NCBI RefSeq assembly: GCF_000422325.1
Contig: NZ_AULO01000013.1
Location: 62,001 to 126,000, forward strand
Reading direction: 5' to 3'
Source: Marinospirillum minutulum DSM 6287
GTDB lineage: Bacteria > Pseudomonadota > Gammaproteobacteria > Pseudomonadales > Halomonadaceae
DNA: 64,000 nt
The stretch's first letter is position 1. Each line of letters opens with the position of its first letter. The translations under genes were made by a program, and so were the position numbers. Of this stretch, positions 44,708 to 53,692 are shown piece after piece. The notes beneath the pieces were generated by a model that was not told the origin of the DNA, ran no database searches, and saw nothing but the letters and a program-made list of their open reading frames with translations.

Positions 44708-45904
44708 ATGATAGAAGCAAAATCACCAGCCTTCTGGCGTGCCACTTTAGCACTTTGCTGTGGCTCCTTCATGATTTTCAGTAATCTTTATGTGACCCAG
44801 CCGTTACTACCTGAGTTTCAACTGGCTTTTAATATTTCTACTTTAGAAGCCAATGCTTCCTTAGCGGTTGCTACCTTAATGCTGGGCTTCTCACTGTTAA
44901 TCTATGGCCCCCTCTCAGATGCTTTAGGTAGGCGAGCAATTATGCTAGTCACTATGACAGGCACTTTAGTTATTACCTTTGCTTTAGCTTGGGTTCCTAA
45001 CTACACCAGCTTGCTGGTTTTACGTGCAGTTCAAGGCTTTTTACTAGGTGGACTGCCTGCCGTAGCAATTGCTTATATGGGGGATGAGTTCAGTAAAAAA
45101 GCCATGGCTTTGGCGGTGGGTATTTACATTAGCGCGAATACGCTAGGGGGTATTAGCGGCAGGCTTTTCTCAGGTTTCATTGCTGATGCGTTTAACTGGC
45201 GAGCTAGCTTTCTTTTTGCTGCTGGTTTGTCACTGGTTTGTGTGCTTATTGTTTGGTGGGCTTTGCCTAAATCTAAACATTTTCAACCTGAGCAGCCCAA
45301 GTTAACTAAGATGGTAAAAGACTTATTCAACCACTTAAAAAACCCACTGTTAATTTCTGTCTATTTACTAGGCGGGCTTAATTTCTTTATTTTTATTAAC
45401 CAATATAGCTATGTTACCTACTTGCTAGCGGGTGAGCCTTGGTTATTAAGCAGTAGCTTTTTAGGCATGTTATTTTTAACTTATTTAACTGGTACTTGGG
45501 CTGCTTCTATTTCAGGTAAGGTCGCCTTGGTGTTAGCACAACCCTTGTGCATGGCTTTAGGTATTCTATTCTTGATGTTAGGTAGTTTAGTTATGCTAAT
45601 ACCCAGTGTGTGGGCAATTATTGGAGGGTTGTTAATTAATAGCTTTGGTTTTTTCTTTTGTCATTCCAATATTACTAGCTGGGTTAGTCGCCAAGCACAA
45701 AACGCACGTGCCAGCGCTAGTGCACTTTACTTAGTGTTTTATTATATGGGAGCCAGTACCGGTGGTTTTTACTTAGATCCTTTCTGGCGGGCTTGGCATT
45801 GGCAGGGCGTTATTCTAGGTTCACTCTTAGTGTTTTTACTTACCCTAGGTATCAGTCTAGTGCTTTGGAAAAAAGATCCACGTACTTTGAGTGAGCTAGC
45901 TTGA
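44708..45904 (+). CDS. Major facilitator superfamily exporter (YnfM/Bcr-like)
   Basis: 398 residues, 12 membrane helices. The MFS loop-2 motif reads GPLSDALGRRAIML (about 68-81), and VTQPLLPEFQLAFNIS after TM1 fits the YnfM/drug-efflux subgroup. The long central loop (KSKHFQPEQPKLTKMVKDLF) separates the two halves. It probably exports a drug or metabolite and is likely controlled by the divergent LysR protein. It is convergent with the TauE gene (8-base gap). Confidence 0.9.
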   Translation: MIEAKSPAFWRATLALCCGSFMIFSNLYVTQPLLPEFQLAFNISTLEANASLAVATLMLGFSLLIYGPLSDALGRRAIMLVTMTGTLVITFALAWVPNYTSLLVLRAVQGFLLGGLPAVAIAYMGDEFSKKAMALAVGIYISANTLGGISGRLFSGFIADAFNWRASFLFAAGLSLVCVLIVWWALPKSKHFQPEQPKLTKMVKDLFNHLKNPLLISVYLLGGLNFFIFINQYSYVTYLLAGEPWLLSSSFLGMLFLTYLTGTWAASISGKVALVLAQPLCMALGILFLMLGSLVMLIPSVWAIIGGLLINSFGFFFCHSNITSWVSRQAQNARASASALYLVFYYMGASTGGFYLDPFWRAWHWQGVILGSLLVFLLTLGISLVLWKKDPRTLSELA

Positions 45905-45912
45905 AACCTTGG

Positions 45913-46674
45913 CTAGCCGAAAAAAGCAGACCAAATTAAACGCAGGGCTAGCAGGGTAAGAACCGTATTAATAACTAGGGCAAACCTTTGATTACTAAGT
46001 TTACTTAGTAGCCTCAAGCCTAGCCAAGTACCTAGTGCACCACTTGCTATCATTAAAACCATTAACCCTAACCAGTCTGCAAAAACAAAACCTGCAGCAC
46101 CAAAAACCAAGGCTTTGGGTAGGTGCTGAACACTCATAGCCGCAGCAAAGTTGGCTACCGTGCGAAAACGATCACCCTTATGCTGTTGCTTAACAAAAGC
46201 GGCAACCAAGGGACCTGTAGCACCAGCAAACATACTGATAAAAGTGGTAATAAGTGCTGCAAAAAAAGTACCTAAACGTCCTAAGGCTAAAGCAGGCACC
46301 TTAGGTCCCCAAGTTAAAAAGAGGATAAAACCGGCAATGGTTAGTTGTAAAAGCTGCAGCGGCAATTCAACTAAAAACAAGCTTGCTAAACCAGCACCTA
46401 AAAAAGCACCGGGAGTAAAAGCGGCTAGTAGCTTCCAATCAATGTCCTTAATTGTCATTACCGCACGGTTAAGGTTAGAGCCTAGCTGTACCATGCCGTG
46501 AACTGGAATAATTGCTGCTGGGGGAAGAATTATCGCCATAATGGCAAGCAATAGCACACCGCCACCCACACCAATACTGGCAGTGATAGCTGAGGTAATG
46601 CCAGCAAAAATAATTAAAAGTAAACTACTGAAAGAACTGATTTGCTCAGGAAGGAGATACTCAAGGTAGGGCAT
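45913..46674 (-). CDS. TauE/SafE-family sulfite/anion exporter
   Basis: 253 residues with about eight membrane helices, and the family pattern of glycine-rich helix ends (SIGVGGGVLLLAIMAIILPPAAIIPVHGMVQLGSNLNRA in repeat 1, MFAGATGPLVAAFV in repeat 2). Members move sulfite, sulfoacetate or related organosulfur anions. Substrate not deducible. It is three bases downstream of a small lipoprotein gene and probably co-transcribed with it. Confidence 0.9.
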   Translation of the reverse strand: MPYLEYLLPEQISSFSSLLLIIFAGITSAITASIGVGGGVLLLAIMAIILPPAAIIPVHGMVQLGSNLNRAVMTIKDIDWKLLAAFTPGAFLGAGLASLFLVELPLQLLQLTIAGFILFLTWGPKVPALALGRLGTFFAALITTFISMFAGATGPLVAAFVKQQHKGDRFRTVANFAAAMSVQHLPKALVFGAAGFVFADWLGLMVLMIASGALGTWLGLRLLSKLSNQRFALVINTVLTLLALRLIWSAFFG

Positions 46675-46677
46675 TAA

Positions 46678-47016
46678 TTAAAGTCCAGCTAAACGCAAAC
46701 AATCATGGTAATCGTCAAAACGGCGATCATAGTTCATATCTTTATCAGCAGAAGAAGGTAAACGAAACCCTAGGCTAACAATACCTGAACCGATTAAGGC
46801 ATAGTCTGTTTCAGACTGTAAGCCTGTTTGTATTGAGCAGCCGAGCCGCTTTTGCTCGTAGGCCGATAACTTGTCTACATTGACAGGCTTCAAAAACTCG
46901 GCAAACTGTACGCCACTGCAACCACTTAACGGTAAAAGACTGAACAAGCAGCAAAAGCAAAAGATTTTACGCTCTGCTTTTAAACAAGCGGCTAGTCTTG
47001 CTAAAAAATTGACCAT
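46678..47016 (-). CDS. Small lipoprotein of unknown function
   Basis: 112 residues. The N-terminal hydrophobic stretch FCFCCLFSLLPLSGC ends in a lipobox (LSGC, Cys33), so the mature protein is about 80 residues, lipid-anchored at a membrane. It carries two further cysteines (LGCSIQ, HDCLRL) that could form a disulfide. I do not recognise the family. It precedes the TauE-type gene by three bases. Confidence 0.7.
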   Translation of the reverse strand: MVNFLARLAACLKAERKIFCFCCLFSLLPLSGCSGVQFAEFLKPVNVDKLSAYEQKRLGCSIQTGLQSETDYALIGSGIVSLGFRLPSSADKDMNYDRRFDDYHDCLRLAGL

Positions 47017-47099
47017 AAGGAATTAAAGCTTTTTTGGTAAGATTATTCGCGCATATTATCTTATTCATTGGTAAAGCTAAAGGTTAATGGAGTAAAAAG

Positions 47100-47747
47100 A
47101 TGTTGAAGTTTGAAGTAGTTCCGGTTACACCTTTTGCACAAAACGCCACCTTAGTTTGGTGCGATGAAACATTAGAGGCTGCCATTATTGATCCAGGCGG
47201 TGAAATTGACCGACTTTTAAAACATGTAGAAAACAAGCAACTAAAGCTAGTTAAAATTTTGTTAACTCACGGTCACATAGATCATGCTGGTGGTGCCGCT
47301 GATTTAAAAGCACGTTGTGGCATTCCAATTATTGGTCCACATAAAGATGATCAGTTTTGGCTAGATGGCTTAGGACAGCAAAGCCGTATGTTCAACTTCC
47401 CAGAAGCGCAATCTATCACACCCGACCAGTGGTTAAATGACGGTGATCAAATAGGGTTAGGAAAGTCTATTTTGCAAGTTTTACACTGCCCAGGGCATAC
47501 ACCTGGGCATGTAGTTTTTTATGACCAAAAAAGCAACATGGCTCAGGTGGGCGATGTACTTTTTGCTGGTTCTATAGGCCGAACTGACTTTCCTAAAAGC
47601 AATCACCAAGATTTGATTAGCTCAATTAAAACAAAGCTTTTTCCTTTGGGTGATCAAGTGCAATTTATTCCTGGCCATGGACCTAATTCAACTTTTGGTG
47701 AAGAAAAACGCAGCAACCCTTTTGTTGGTAGCAAGCAGTTTGGCTAG
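47100..47747 (+). CDS. MBL-fold hydrolase, glyoxalase II-like (GloC/YcbL group)
   Basis: 215 residues with the glyoxalase II metal ligands: HGHIDHAGG (about 59-67), CPGHTPGHVVFY (about 131), GDVLFAGSIGRTD (about 151) and the terminal IPGHGPNSTFGEE. The C-terminal substrate domain of classical GloB is absent, matching the short type II enzyme GloC (YcbL). It probably hydrolyses S-lactoylglutathione or other thioesters in the cytoplasm. Monocistronic, ATG 47100. Confidence 0.88.
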   Translation: MLKFEVVPVTPFAQNATLVWCDETLEAAIIDPGGEIDRLLKHVENKQLKLVKILLTHGHIDHAGGAADLKARCGIPIIGPHKDDQFWLDGLGQQSRMFNFPEAQSITPDQWLNDGDQIGLGKSILQVLHCPGHTPGHVVFYDQKSNMAQVGDVLFAGSIGRTDFPKSNHQDLISSIKTKLFPLGDQVQFIPGHGPNSTFGEEKRSNPFVGSKQFG

Positions 47748-47749
47748 TT

Positions 47750-48745
47750 TTAGTAATAATAAGATAGGTTAAGCGAGCCAAATACATCTCGTTTAGCCTG
47801 TCCTTTAAATTCAATAGAACGAGTAACTGCTGTCCAGGCTAGCCTTACCTTTTCATAACTAACAGCCCCACCAATAAAAAAATCATCAACATTTTTATAT
47901 TTTTCTATGCTTGGGCCATCACGAAATACTGGACCATCTAAAAAAAGGTTGTAATGCATATAGCGGTACTCCATACCCACGACTAGATACCAATTCCATG
48001 GGTGACCAGGTAAAAAGTAACTTGATCCTGGGTAGTTAGGCTGAATAGATGGCGGGCCATAATCCTGCCTTAAATCAGGGCCTAAACGTAGAGTAAAGCC
48101 AAGGCTGCTATAGGTGTAAGGTGAACCTAATGCCAAACTAAATAAAGGTGACCACTCTAACTCATAAGCATCTGAAAGCTGCTGATAAACTTGCCATTTT
48201 CTAAAATAATGCAAATTAAAAGTTGTTTCATTACCTATTTGGTACTGCCACCCGCCAGGCTCTGGCGAACCTATCAGTTCGTGGAGTTTTTTCTGCCCCC
48301 ACTCACCACCGGATGCAGGACCTACCTGCCCCAAGGTAATATTCAGCTTATCCCCTACCTTTATAAAGCTATCTAGCCGCTTAGGTTTACGCATAATGGC
48401 AAAGCTAGCAAAGGTATGCCCTGCCCAAGGGCGCTCGTCGGGCAAGGGCTGGTTAGCTTCAAAGTCTTTTGGTGTAAAGATGGTATTGCCAATTGAATAT
48501 TCTAATGCAACCTTATCTGGAACAACCTTTAACCCTAAATCATTCATTACTGAAATAGCCCAGTCTGGAGCGGGTTTTAACGGAAAGTAACTCAGTAAAA
48601 TACCGCTAGTGTAATGCCTGTCGAAACCTACAAATGCATCATTTTCAACTTGCAAACTTACTATACCTTTAGCTTCTGCATTAGCCTCGAGAGCCAGCAA
48701 ACACCAACAGCCTAATAAAAGGAAATTCAATCCTCTAGCCAACAT
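47750..48745 (-). CDS. LpxR-family lipid A 3'-O-deacylase-like outer-membrane protein
   Basis: 331 residues with a signal peptide (LNFLLLGCWCLLALEANAEA). The mature start GIVSLQVENDAFVGFDRHYTSGILLSY matches the LpxR (DUF2219) pattern VENDxF-DRxYTxG, where the Asn-Asp and His/Thr region bind calcium and form the active site. Beta-strand-rich sequence, ending in an aromatic-rich strand (DVFGSLNLSYYY) typical of outer-membrane barrels. In Salmonella LpxR removes the 3' acyl pair of lipid A. Activity here is inferred. Confidence 0.8.
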   Translation of the reverse strand: MLARGLNFLLLGCWCLLALEANAEAKGIVSLQVENDAFVGFDRHYTSGILLSYFPLKPAPDWAISVMNDLGLKVVPDKVALEYSIGNTIFTPKDFEANQPLPDERPWAGHTFASFAIMRKPKRLDSFIKVGDKLNITLGQVGPASGGEWGQKKLHELIGSPEPGGWQYQIGNETTFNLHYFRKWQVYQQLSDAYELEWSPLFSLALGSPYTYSSLGFTLRLGPDLRQDYGPPSIQPNYPGSSYFLPGHPWNWYLVVGMEYRYMHYNLFLDGPVFRDGPSIEKYKNVDDFFIGGAVSYEKVRLAWTAVTRSIEFKGQAKRDVFGSLNLSYYY

Positions 48746-48913
48746 TAATGCAACCTCTTCTGCCTTTTATTTGTGCATTGTAATGTATTGTTAGACTTTG
48801 TGGTCTAAAAATAACTCAGCAAAACCCTACTCATTTAAAACGATCGTTTGTCTGATGTGCAACTTGGTGCTAAAGTTAGTTTTCATCAGCAAATAAAAAC
48901 AATGGAGATTGCT

Positions 48914-49885
48914 ATGGCTTCGAGTTACTGGTCTTCTCGACTGCAAATGACTTACCTTTTACTGGCGTTAATCCTCTACGCACCCTTCCTTGTTGCAGAC
49001 TCTGCCTTAGTTAGGCCAGCACTTAAATCTGAGTTGGTCACTCAATCTCTACTGCTTGATATTACTACTGCTGGAAATCGATTAGTTGCTGTAGGTGAAC
49101 GAGGACACATCATTTACCGTGATTTAGACAAAGCATGGCAGCAGGCTCAAGTACCAGTGACCAGTCAGCTAACCAGTGTTTACTTTCCTACACCCCAAGT
49201 GGGCTTTGCTGTAGGGCACGAAGCGATGATTTTACGAAGCGAAGATGCGGGTGCTAGCTGGCAATTAATTCATCACGATCTTGAAGAAGCGCCGCTTTTA
49301 GATGTTTATTTCACTTCTGAACAAAAAGGTTTTGTAGTGGGGGGTTATGGATTACTGCTTACAACCAAGGATTCAGGCAAAACTTGGCAGAGCTTAATGG
49401 ATGATTTACCTAACCCCGAGGGTTATCACAACAATGCCATTACCCAAGACATAAAAGGCAACCTATTTATTGCCGGTGAGCGTGGCAGCGTCTATCGCTC
49501 AACCAATGGTGGTACTAGGTGGGAAGCTTTACAGTTAGATTACGATGGGTCATTTTTTGGTATAACTACCACCCCAGCCGGACAAGTCATTGCCAGCGGT
49601 TTGCGAGGTAATTTATTTATGAGTTTAGATTCCGGTGACTCATGGCAAGCCATTCAACACCCAGGGGAACAAACCTTAAATACTGGCCTAGTGTTAGAGG
49701 ATAATCAGCTTGTTCTTTTAGGTCAAAATGGTGAGTACTTAACTGGTCCTGCTCAAGCACTTAACTTACACACTCTGCCAGGACGCTACTCTTTATTAGC
49801 AGCAGCACGCCAAGGCAAAGAAATTATTGCTGTAGGGCGTGGTGGTCTACACAACCTGCCCTTACCTGAAACCTTGGGTCGATAA
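48914..49885 (+). CDS. YCF48-like beta-propeller protein, exported
   Basis: I start at ATG 48914 (MASSYWSSRLQMTYLLLALILYAPFLVADS), preceded by GGAG; in-frame starts at 48848 and 48902 are less suitable. It has an N-terminal signal or anchor, then about 290 residues of BNR/YCF48 repeats (GAGSWQLI-type turns: EDAGASWQLIHHDL, KDSGKTWQSL, TNGGTRWEAL, LDSGDSWQAI). The fold is a beta-propeller. In proteobacteria such genes often sit beside an RND/MMPL exporter gene, as here (11 bases). The role in that partnership is unknown. It is not evidence of photosynthesis. Confidence 0.85.
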   Translation: MASSYWSSRLQMTYLLLALILYAPFLVADSALVRPALKSELVTQSLLLDITTAGNRLVAVGERGHIIYRDLDKAWQQAQVPVTSQLTSVYFPTPQVGFAVGHEAMILRSEDAGASWQLIHHDLEEAPLLDVYFTSEQKGFVVGGYGLLLTTKDSGKTWQSLMDDLPNPEGYHNNAITQDIKGNLFIAGERGSVYRSTNGGTRWEALQLDYDGSFFGITTTPAGQVIASGLRGNLFMSLDSGDSWQAIQHPGEQTLNTGLVLEDNQLVLLGQNGEYLTGPAQALNLHTLPGRYSLLAAARQGKEIIAVGRGGLHNLPLPETLGR

Positions 49886-49896
49886 GGACTATCTTT

Positions 49897-52212
49897 ATGA
49901 ATAAAAAACAAGCTCCCCTAATCGAAAATACCTTTTTTAACTTTCGACCTATCTGGTTAGTCTTCTTTTTAGTATTAACCTTTTTTTTAGGCTACCAAGC
50001 AATTCAAGTAAAACCTGAAGCCAGCTTTGAAAAGCTTATTCCGCTTTCTCACCCCTACATAGAAAACTTTATGGATCGCCAAGATGACTTGCGCGGTCTT
50101 GGTAATGCCGTTCGTATTGTGGTAACAGCCAAACAAGAAGGCGCTGATATTTTTAGTGCTGAATATATGCAGCGCTTACAAGATGTTTATGAAGAGATTC
50201 GTTATTTAGAAGGTGTTGACCAGTCAGCTGTTAGGTCTTTATGGGACCCAGCTGTGCGCTGGACTCAGGTAACAGAAGAAGGCTTTGAAGGTGGTACGGT
50301 TATTCCTGATACCTACGACGGTAGCCCAGCCAGCCTAGAAGAGCTGCGTGAAAACCTGCTTAAATCGGGTCAGGTTGGCATTATGATTGCCAACGATTTT
50401 CGCTCAACCATTGTTGTAGCGCCATTATTAGAAATGGTTGATGGCAAACCGCTCGACTACCAAGCCTTCTCTGCTGCTTTAGAAGAAGTACGTAACCAGT
50501 TTAGTGATGAACAGTTTGATGTGCGCATTATTGGCTTTGCTAAGCTTATTGGTGACTTGATTGATGGTGCAACGCAAGTTGGTTTCTTCTTTTTAGTTGC
50601 ACTACTAATCACCTTTGTTTTGCTCTTCCTTTATTCGCGTTGCATTAAAAGTGCTTTAATCTCTTTATTGTGTTCCGTCGTTGCGGTTACTTGGCAGTTA
50701 GGTCTGCTTAACCTTTTGGGCTACGGCTTAGACCCCTATTCCATGCTAGTACCCTTTTTAGTTTTTGCTATCGCTGTTTCGCATGGTGTTCAAGTAATCA
50801 ATGCCATGGCAATAGAAGCCTCTTTTGGTCACGATCGCATTACTGCAGCTCGCCTAGCCTTCCGTGGTTTATACATAGCCGGTATTTTAGCTTTGGTGTC
50901 AGATGCCATAGGTTTTATGACCCTGCTATTTATAGATATTCAAGTTATTCAAGAGCTTGCCGTTGCTGCCTCCTTAGGTGTAGCGGTTATTATTCTGACT
51001 AACTTAATTCTCTTACCTTTACTGATGTCTTATTTAGGTGTCAGCCTAACCAGCATTATGCGTGCTAAAAATAAGCGCTTAGAACACTCACCCGTTTGGC
51101 ACCGCTTGTCATTTTTTACTCATGCCAAGGTTGCACCCTGGTCTTTAGCTGCCGCTTTACTCTTAGGTATTTTTGGCTTTATAGCCAGTGCCGACTTAAA
51201 AATTGGTGACCTAGATAAAGGCGCACCCGAGTTACGCCCCGATTCACGTTACAACCTAGATAACGCCTATGTTACTGACAACTACGCCACCAGTGCCGAT
51301 GTATTGGTCGTTATGGTAGAAACACCTGAACAGGGTTGTGTAGGTTATGAAGCCTTAGAAGCTGTTGATAGGCTTGAATGGCAAATGCAAAATGTAGCGG
51401 GCGTGCAAGGCACCTTGTCACCTGCTTACATTACCAAACGAGTAATTGCAGGCTTTAATGAAGGTAATTTGAAGTGGGAAACCCTTGCTCGCAATCAGTT
51501 TGTGCTTAACCAAGCCATGAGTAATCTACCTGCTGGCATGATAAATAACCGCTGCGATCTTTTACCCGTCATTCTTTATTTAGAAGACCATAAAGCAAAT
51601 ACCTTGGTTGAAGTGACCAAGGCGGTAGAAAACTTTGCTATTGAAAACAACTCTGAGCACGCGCGCTTTATGCTAGCGGCGGGTAGTGCGGGTATTGAAG
51701 CGGCTACCAACGAAGAAATTGCCCGTGCACAAACCTTTATGCTGATTTTTGTTTATGCCGTTGTGGCTTCGCTAGTATTTATTACCTTCCGCTCTTGGCG
51801 TGCCGTGGTATGTATTGTGGCACCACTTGGCTTAACCTCAGTGCTTTGTCAGGCACTTATGGCGCAACTGGGCATAGGTGTAAAGGTGGCAACGCTACCG
51901 GTTATTGCTTTAGGTGTGGGCATAGGTGTGGATTACGGCATTTATATTTACTCACGCCTACGCCAATACCTAGGTGAAGGTAAAAGCTTACAAGATGCCT
52001 ATTATCATACGCTGCGCTCTACAGGTAAGGCAGTTAGCTTCACTGGTTTAACCCTAGCAATAGGCGTGGGTACTTGGGTTTTCTCACCCATTAAGTTCCA
52101 AGCAGATATGGGCATTTTGCTTACCTTCATGTTCTTGTGGAATATGATTGGCGCACTTTGGCTGCTACCTGCTTTTGCTCACTACCTACTTAAAGACCCA
52201 TCCAAAGCTTAG
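49897..52212 (+). CDS. RND-superfamily exporter (MMPL/HAE3-like)
   Basis: 771 residues with 12 membrane helices in two halves: TM1 (about 17-36), a large periplasmic domain, TM2-6 (about 225-390), TM7 (about 410-430), a second periplasmic domain and TM8-12 (about 620-765). ALGVGIGVDYGIYIYSRLR in the second half is the typical TM motif. It belongs to the hydrophobe/MMPL exporter group and is shorter than HAE1 drug pumps. In bacteria, relatives of this YCF48-RND pair occur with hydrocarbon or sterol metabolism genes. The substrate is unknown here. Confidence 0.9.
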   Translation: MNKKQAPLIENTFFNFRPIWLVFFLVLTFFLGYQAIQVKPEASFEKLIPLSHPYIENFMDRQDDLRGLGNAVRIVVTAKQEGADIFSAEYMQRLQDVYEEIRYLEGVDQSAVRSLWDPAVRWTQVTEEGFEGGTVIPDTYDGSPASLEELRENLLKSGQVGIMIANDFRSTIVVAPLLEMVDGKPLDYQAFSAALEEVRNQFSDEQFDVRIIGFAKLIGDLIDGATQVGFFFLVALLITFVLLFLYSRCIKSALISLLCSVVAVTWQLGLLNLLGYGLDPYSMLVPFLVFAIAVSHGVQVINAMAIEASFGHDRITAARLAFRGLYIAGILALVSDAIGFMTLLFIDIQVIQELAVAASLGVAVIILTNLILLPLLMSYLGVSLTSIMRAKNKRLEHSPVWHRLSFFTHAKVAPWSLAAALLLGIFGFIASADLKIGDLDKGAPELRPDSRYNLDNAYVTDNYATSADVLVVMVETPEQGCVGYEALEAVDRLEWQMQNVAGVQGTLSPAYITKRVIAGFNEGNLKWETLARNQFVLNQAMSNLPAGMINNRCDLLPVILYLEDHKANTLVEVTKAVENFAIENNSEHARFMLAAGSAGIEAATNEEIARAQTFMLIFVYAVVASLVFITFRSWRAVVCIVAPLGLTSVLCQALMAQLGIGVKVATLPVIALGVGIGVDYGIYIYSRLRQYLGEGKSLQDAYYHTLRSTGKAVSFTGLTLAIGVGTWVFSPIKFQADMGILLTFMFLWNMIGALWLLPAFAHYLLKDPSKA

Positions 52213-52237
52213 ATTTTAAAAATTAGGCTTTATAAGA

Positions 52238-53596
52238 CTAGGTTTTAGAAGGCTCAATCACTCGGCCAACAATACAATTAACAATGCCATCAGCCGTCAA
52301 GGTCAGCTTCCAGCGCTGCACCTTGATAGGCTCCTCACCTTTTAAGTCTTCGCTGACCAAAACAAGGTTGTAATAATGCCGCTGCTCTATTAAGTGAGTT
52401 CCCACCTCGGCCTCTTCATCATTAAAATCGTAGTGATAAATGGGTGTTTTAACACTGCTAAGCAGGTCAGCAAAAGGCTTAAAGTCAATTTCGATACTTT
52501 CTTCAATATTCTCTTCTAGGTCTAAATAACCTTCCCCGTCAATTTCTGATCGCAAGAAAAAGATATTGTTGCCTGCACTAAAAAACCACTTACCACTATT
52601 CTTTTTCACCCTCTCGGGTAGCTGCTCAAAACTAATAATTGAACGCCACAAAAACTGTTGAAACAGCAAAGGGGCTTTTTTGCTTTTCCGATACCTTAAC
52701 TTCCATAAGGCTTTATCTTTTCTAATATAATCAGTTAGCACTTTGACTAGGTCATCACGCAATAGGTCGCGCAGTGCGTAAACTAAAGCAACGGTGAGAA
52801 TAAGACCTATACTTAGCGAATAGTCTGAATCTCGGTAGTAAAAAATAAAAATAGTAAAGGCACTCATGATAAGCGTGGTAATAAAAGCTTTAACGCTGCG
52901 GCGTGCTATATTGCCTAGCTCTATCACATCGGGCTTTAACAAAATAAACCTATCTAAGAATCGCCGATACAACTGCATACGATAAAAAATACGTGCTGAA
53001 CGACTATCGAGTTCCTTTAAGTAACCTTGGGCTTTTCGGTAGTCAATTTCTTCATGGTAATAACTCATTAACTCCGCTTGGGCTGTTTCAGGTAAATCTG
53101 CCCAGGCTTCATTTTTAATTATGCCCAGTAAACTTTGTTCTGCTAACCAAGAAAAATACACATCTAACTGACGCTGATAACGGCTTTGCCTAGGTTCGCT
53201 AGAAACATTCGTACGAATACGCTTAGCAAAACTTCTAAGCAAAAGTATTAAACGACTGACATGCTGCTCACCCAGCCCAGCCTGCTGTATTTGATACTGC
53301 ACTTTTTCTAATGAACGCTGAAAGCTGGCTAACCAAGTACTACGCAAGGTTTCATAATGGGGCGACAATAAAGAAACGGATTGCTCAGTATGCTGTTTTT
53401 TATCTTCAGGAATACCTAAAACACGGTAACGAAAATCTATTGGACGAGCATTCCATTCAGTACGATCTAAAAGTTCAGGTAGGTGTTCCGCTTCCCCTGG
53501 TGGAAAAAGGTAAAGGCTAACAACCGTTTTTTTAGATTTAGGTAATGTTCTTGTAAACTCTAAAACATACTCAGATTTATTCTTTTGCGAAAACAT
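52238..53596 (-). CDS. Hypothetical membrane protein, 452 residues
   Basis: I do not recognise the family. A soluble, charged N-terminal region of about 230 residues has several predicted helices (LRSTWLASFQRSLEKVQYQIQQAGL; LDSRSARIFYRMQLYRRFLDRF). Two adjacent membrane helices follow (about 237-252 and 260-275) and then a basic and then acidic cytoplasmic region (RKDKALWKLRYRKSKKAP; DLEENIEESIEIDFKPF). It lies between the RND exporter and murI, convergent with the former and divergent from the latter. Long and uninterrupted, with biased codon positions like its neighbours, so real. Confidence 0.7.
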   Translation of the reverse strand: MFSQKNKSEYVLEFTRTLPKSKKTVVSLYLFPPGEAEHLPELLDRTEWNARPIDFRYRVLGIPEDKKQHTEQSVSLLSPHYETLRSTWLASFQRSLEKVQYQIQQAGLGEQHVSRLILLLRSFAKRIRTNVSSEPRQSRYQRQLDVYFSWLAEQSLLGIIKNEAWADLPETAQAELMSYYHEEIDYRKAQGYLKELDSRSARIFYRMQLYRRFLDRFILLKPDVIELGNIARRSVKAFITTLIMSAFTIFIFYYRDSDYSLSIGLILTVALVYALRDLLRDDLVKVLTDYIRKDKALWKLRYRKSKKAPLLFQQFLWRSIISFEQLPERVKKNSGKWFFSAGNNIFFLRSEIDGEGYLDLEENIEESIEIDFKPFADLLSSVKTPIYHYDFNDEEAEVGTHLIEQRHYYNLVLVSEDLKGEEPIKVQRWKLTLTADGIVNCIVGRVIEPSKT

Positions 53597-53692
53597 GCTT
53601 CCACCAATAAAAAAAGATAAATATTCCGATTTGCTGAAAGGTCACTGCAAGGCGTAAAATGACCGTTTGTTTAATTTAAAACAGGCAATACC

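Noticed and set aside
48914-49885. Photosystem II assembly function for the YCF48-like protein
   Set aside because: Only the repeat fold is shared; no photosynthesis genes are present and the same fold is common in exported bacterial proteins.
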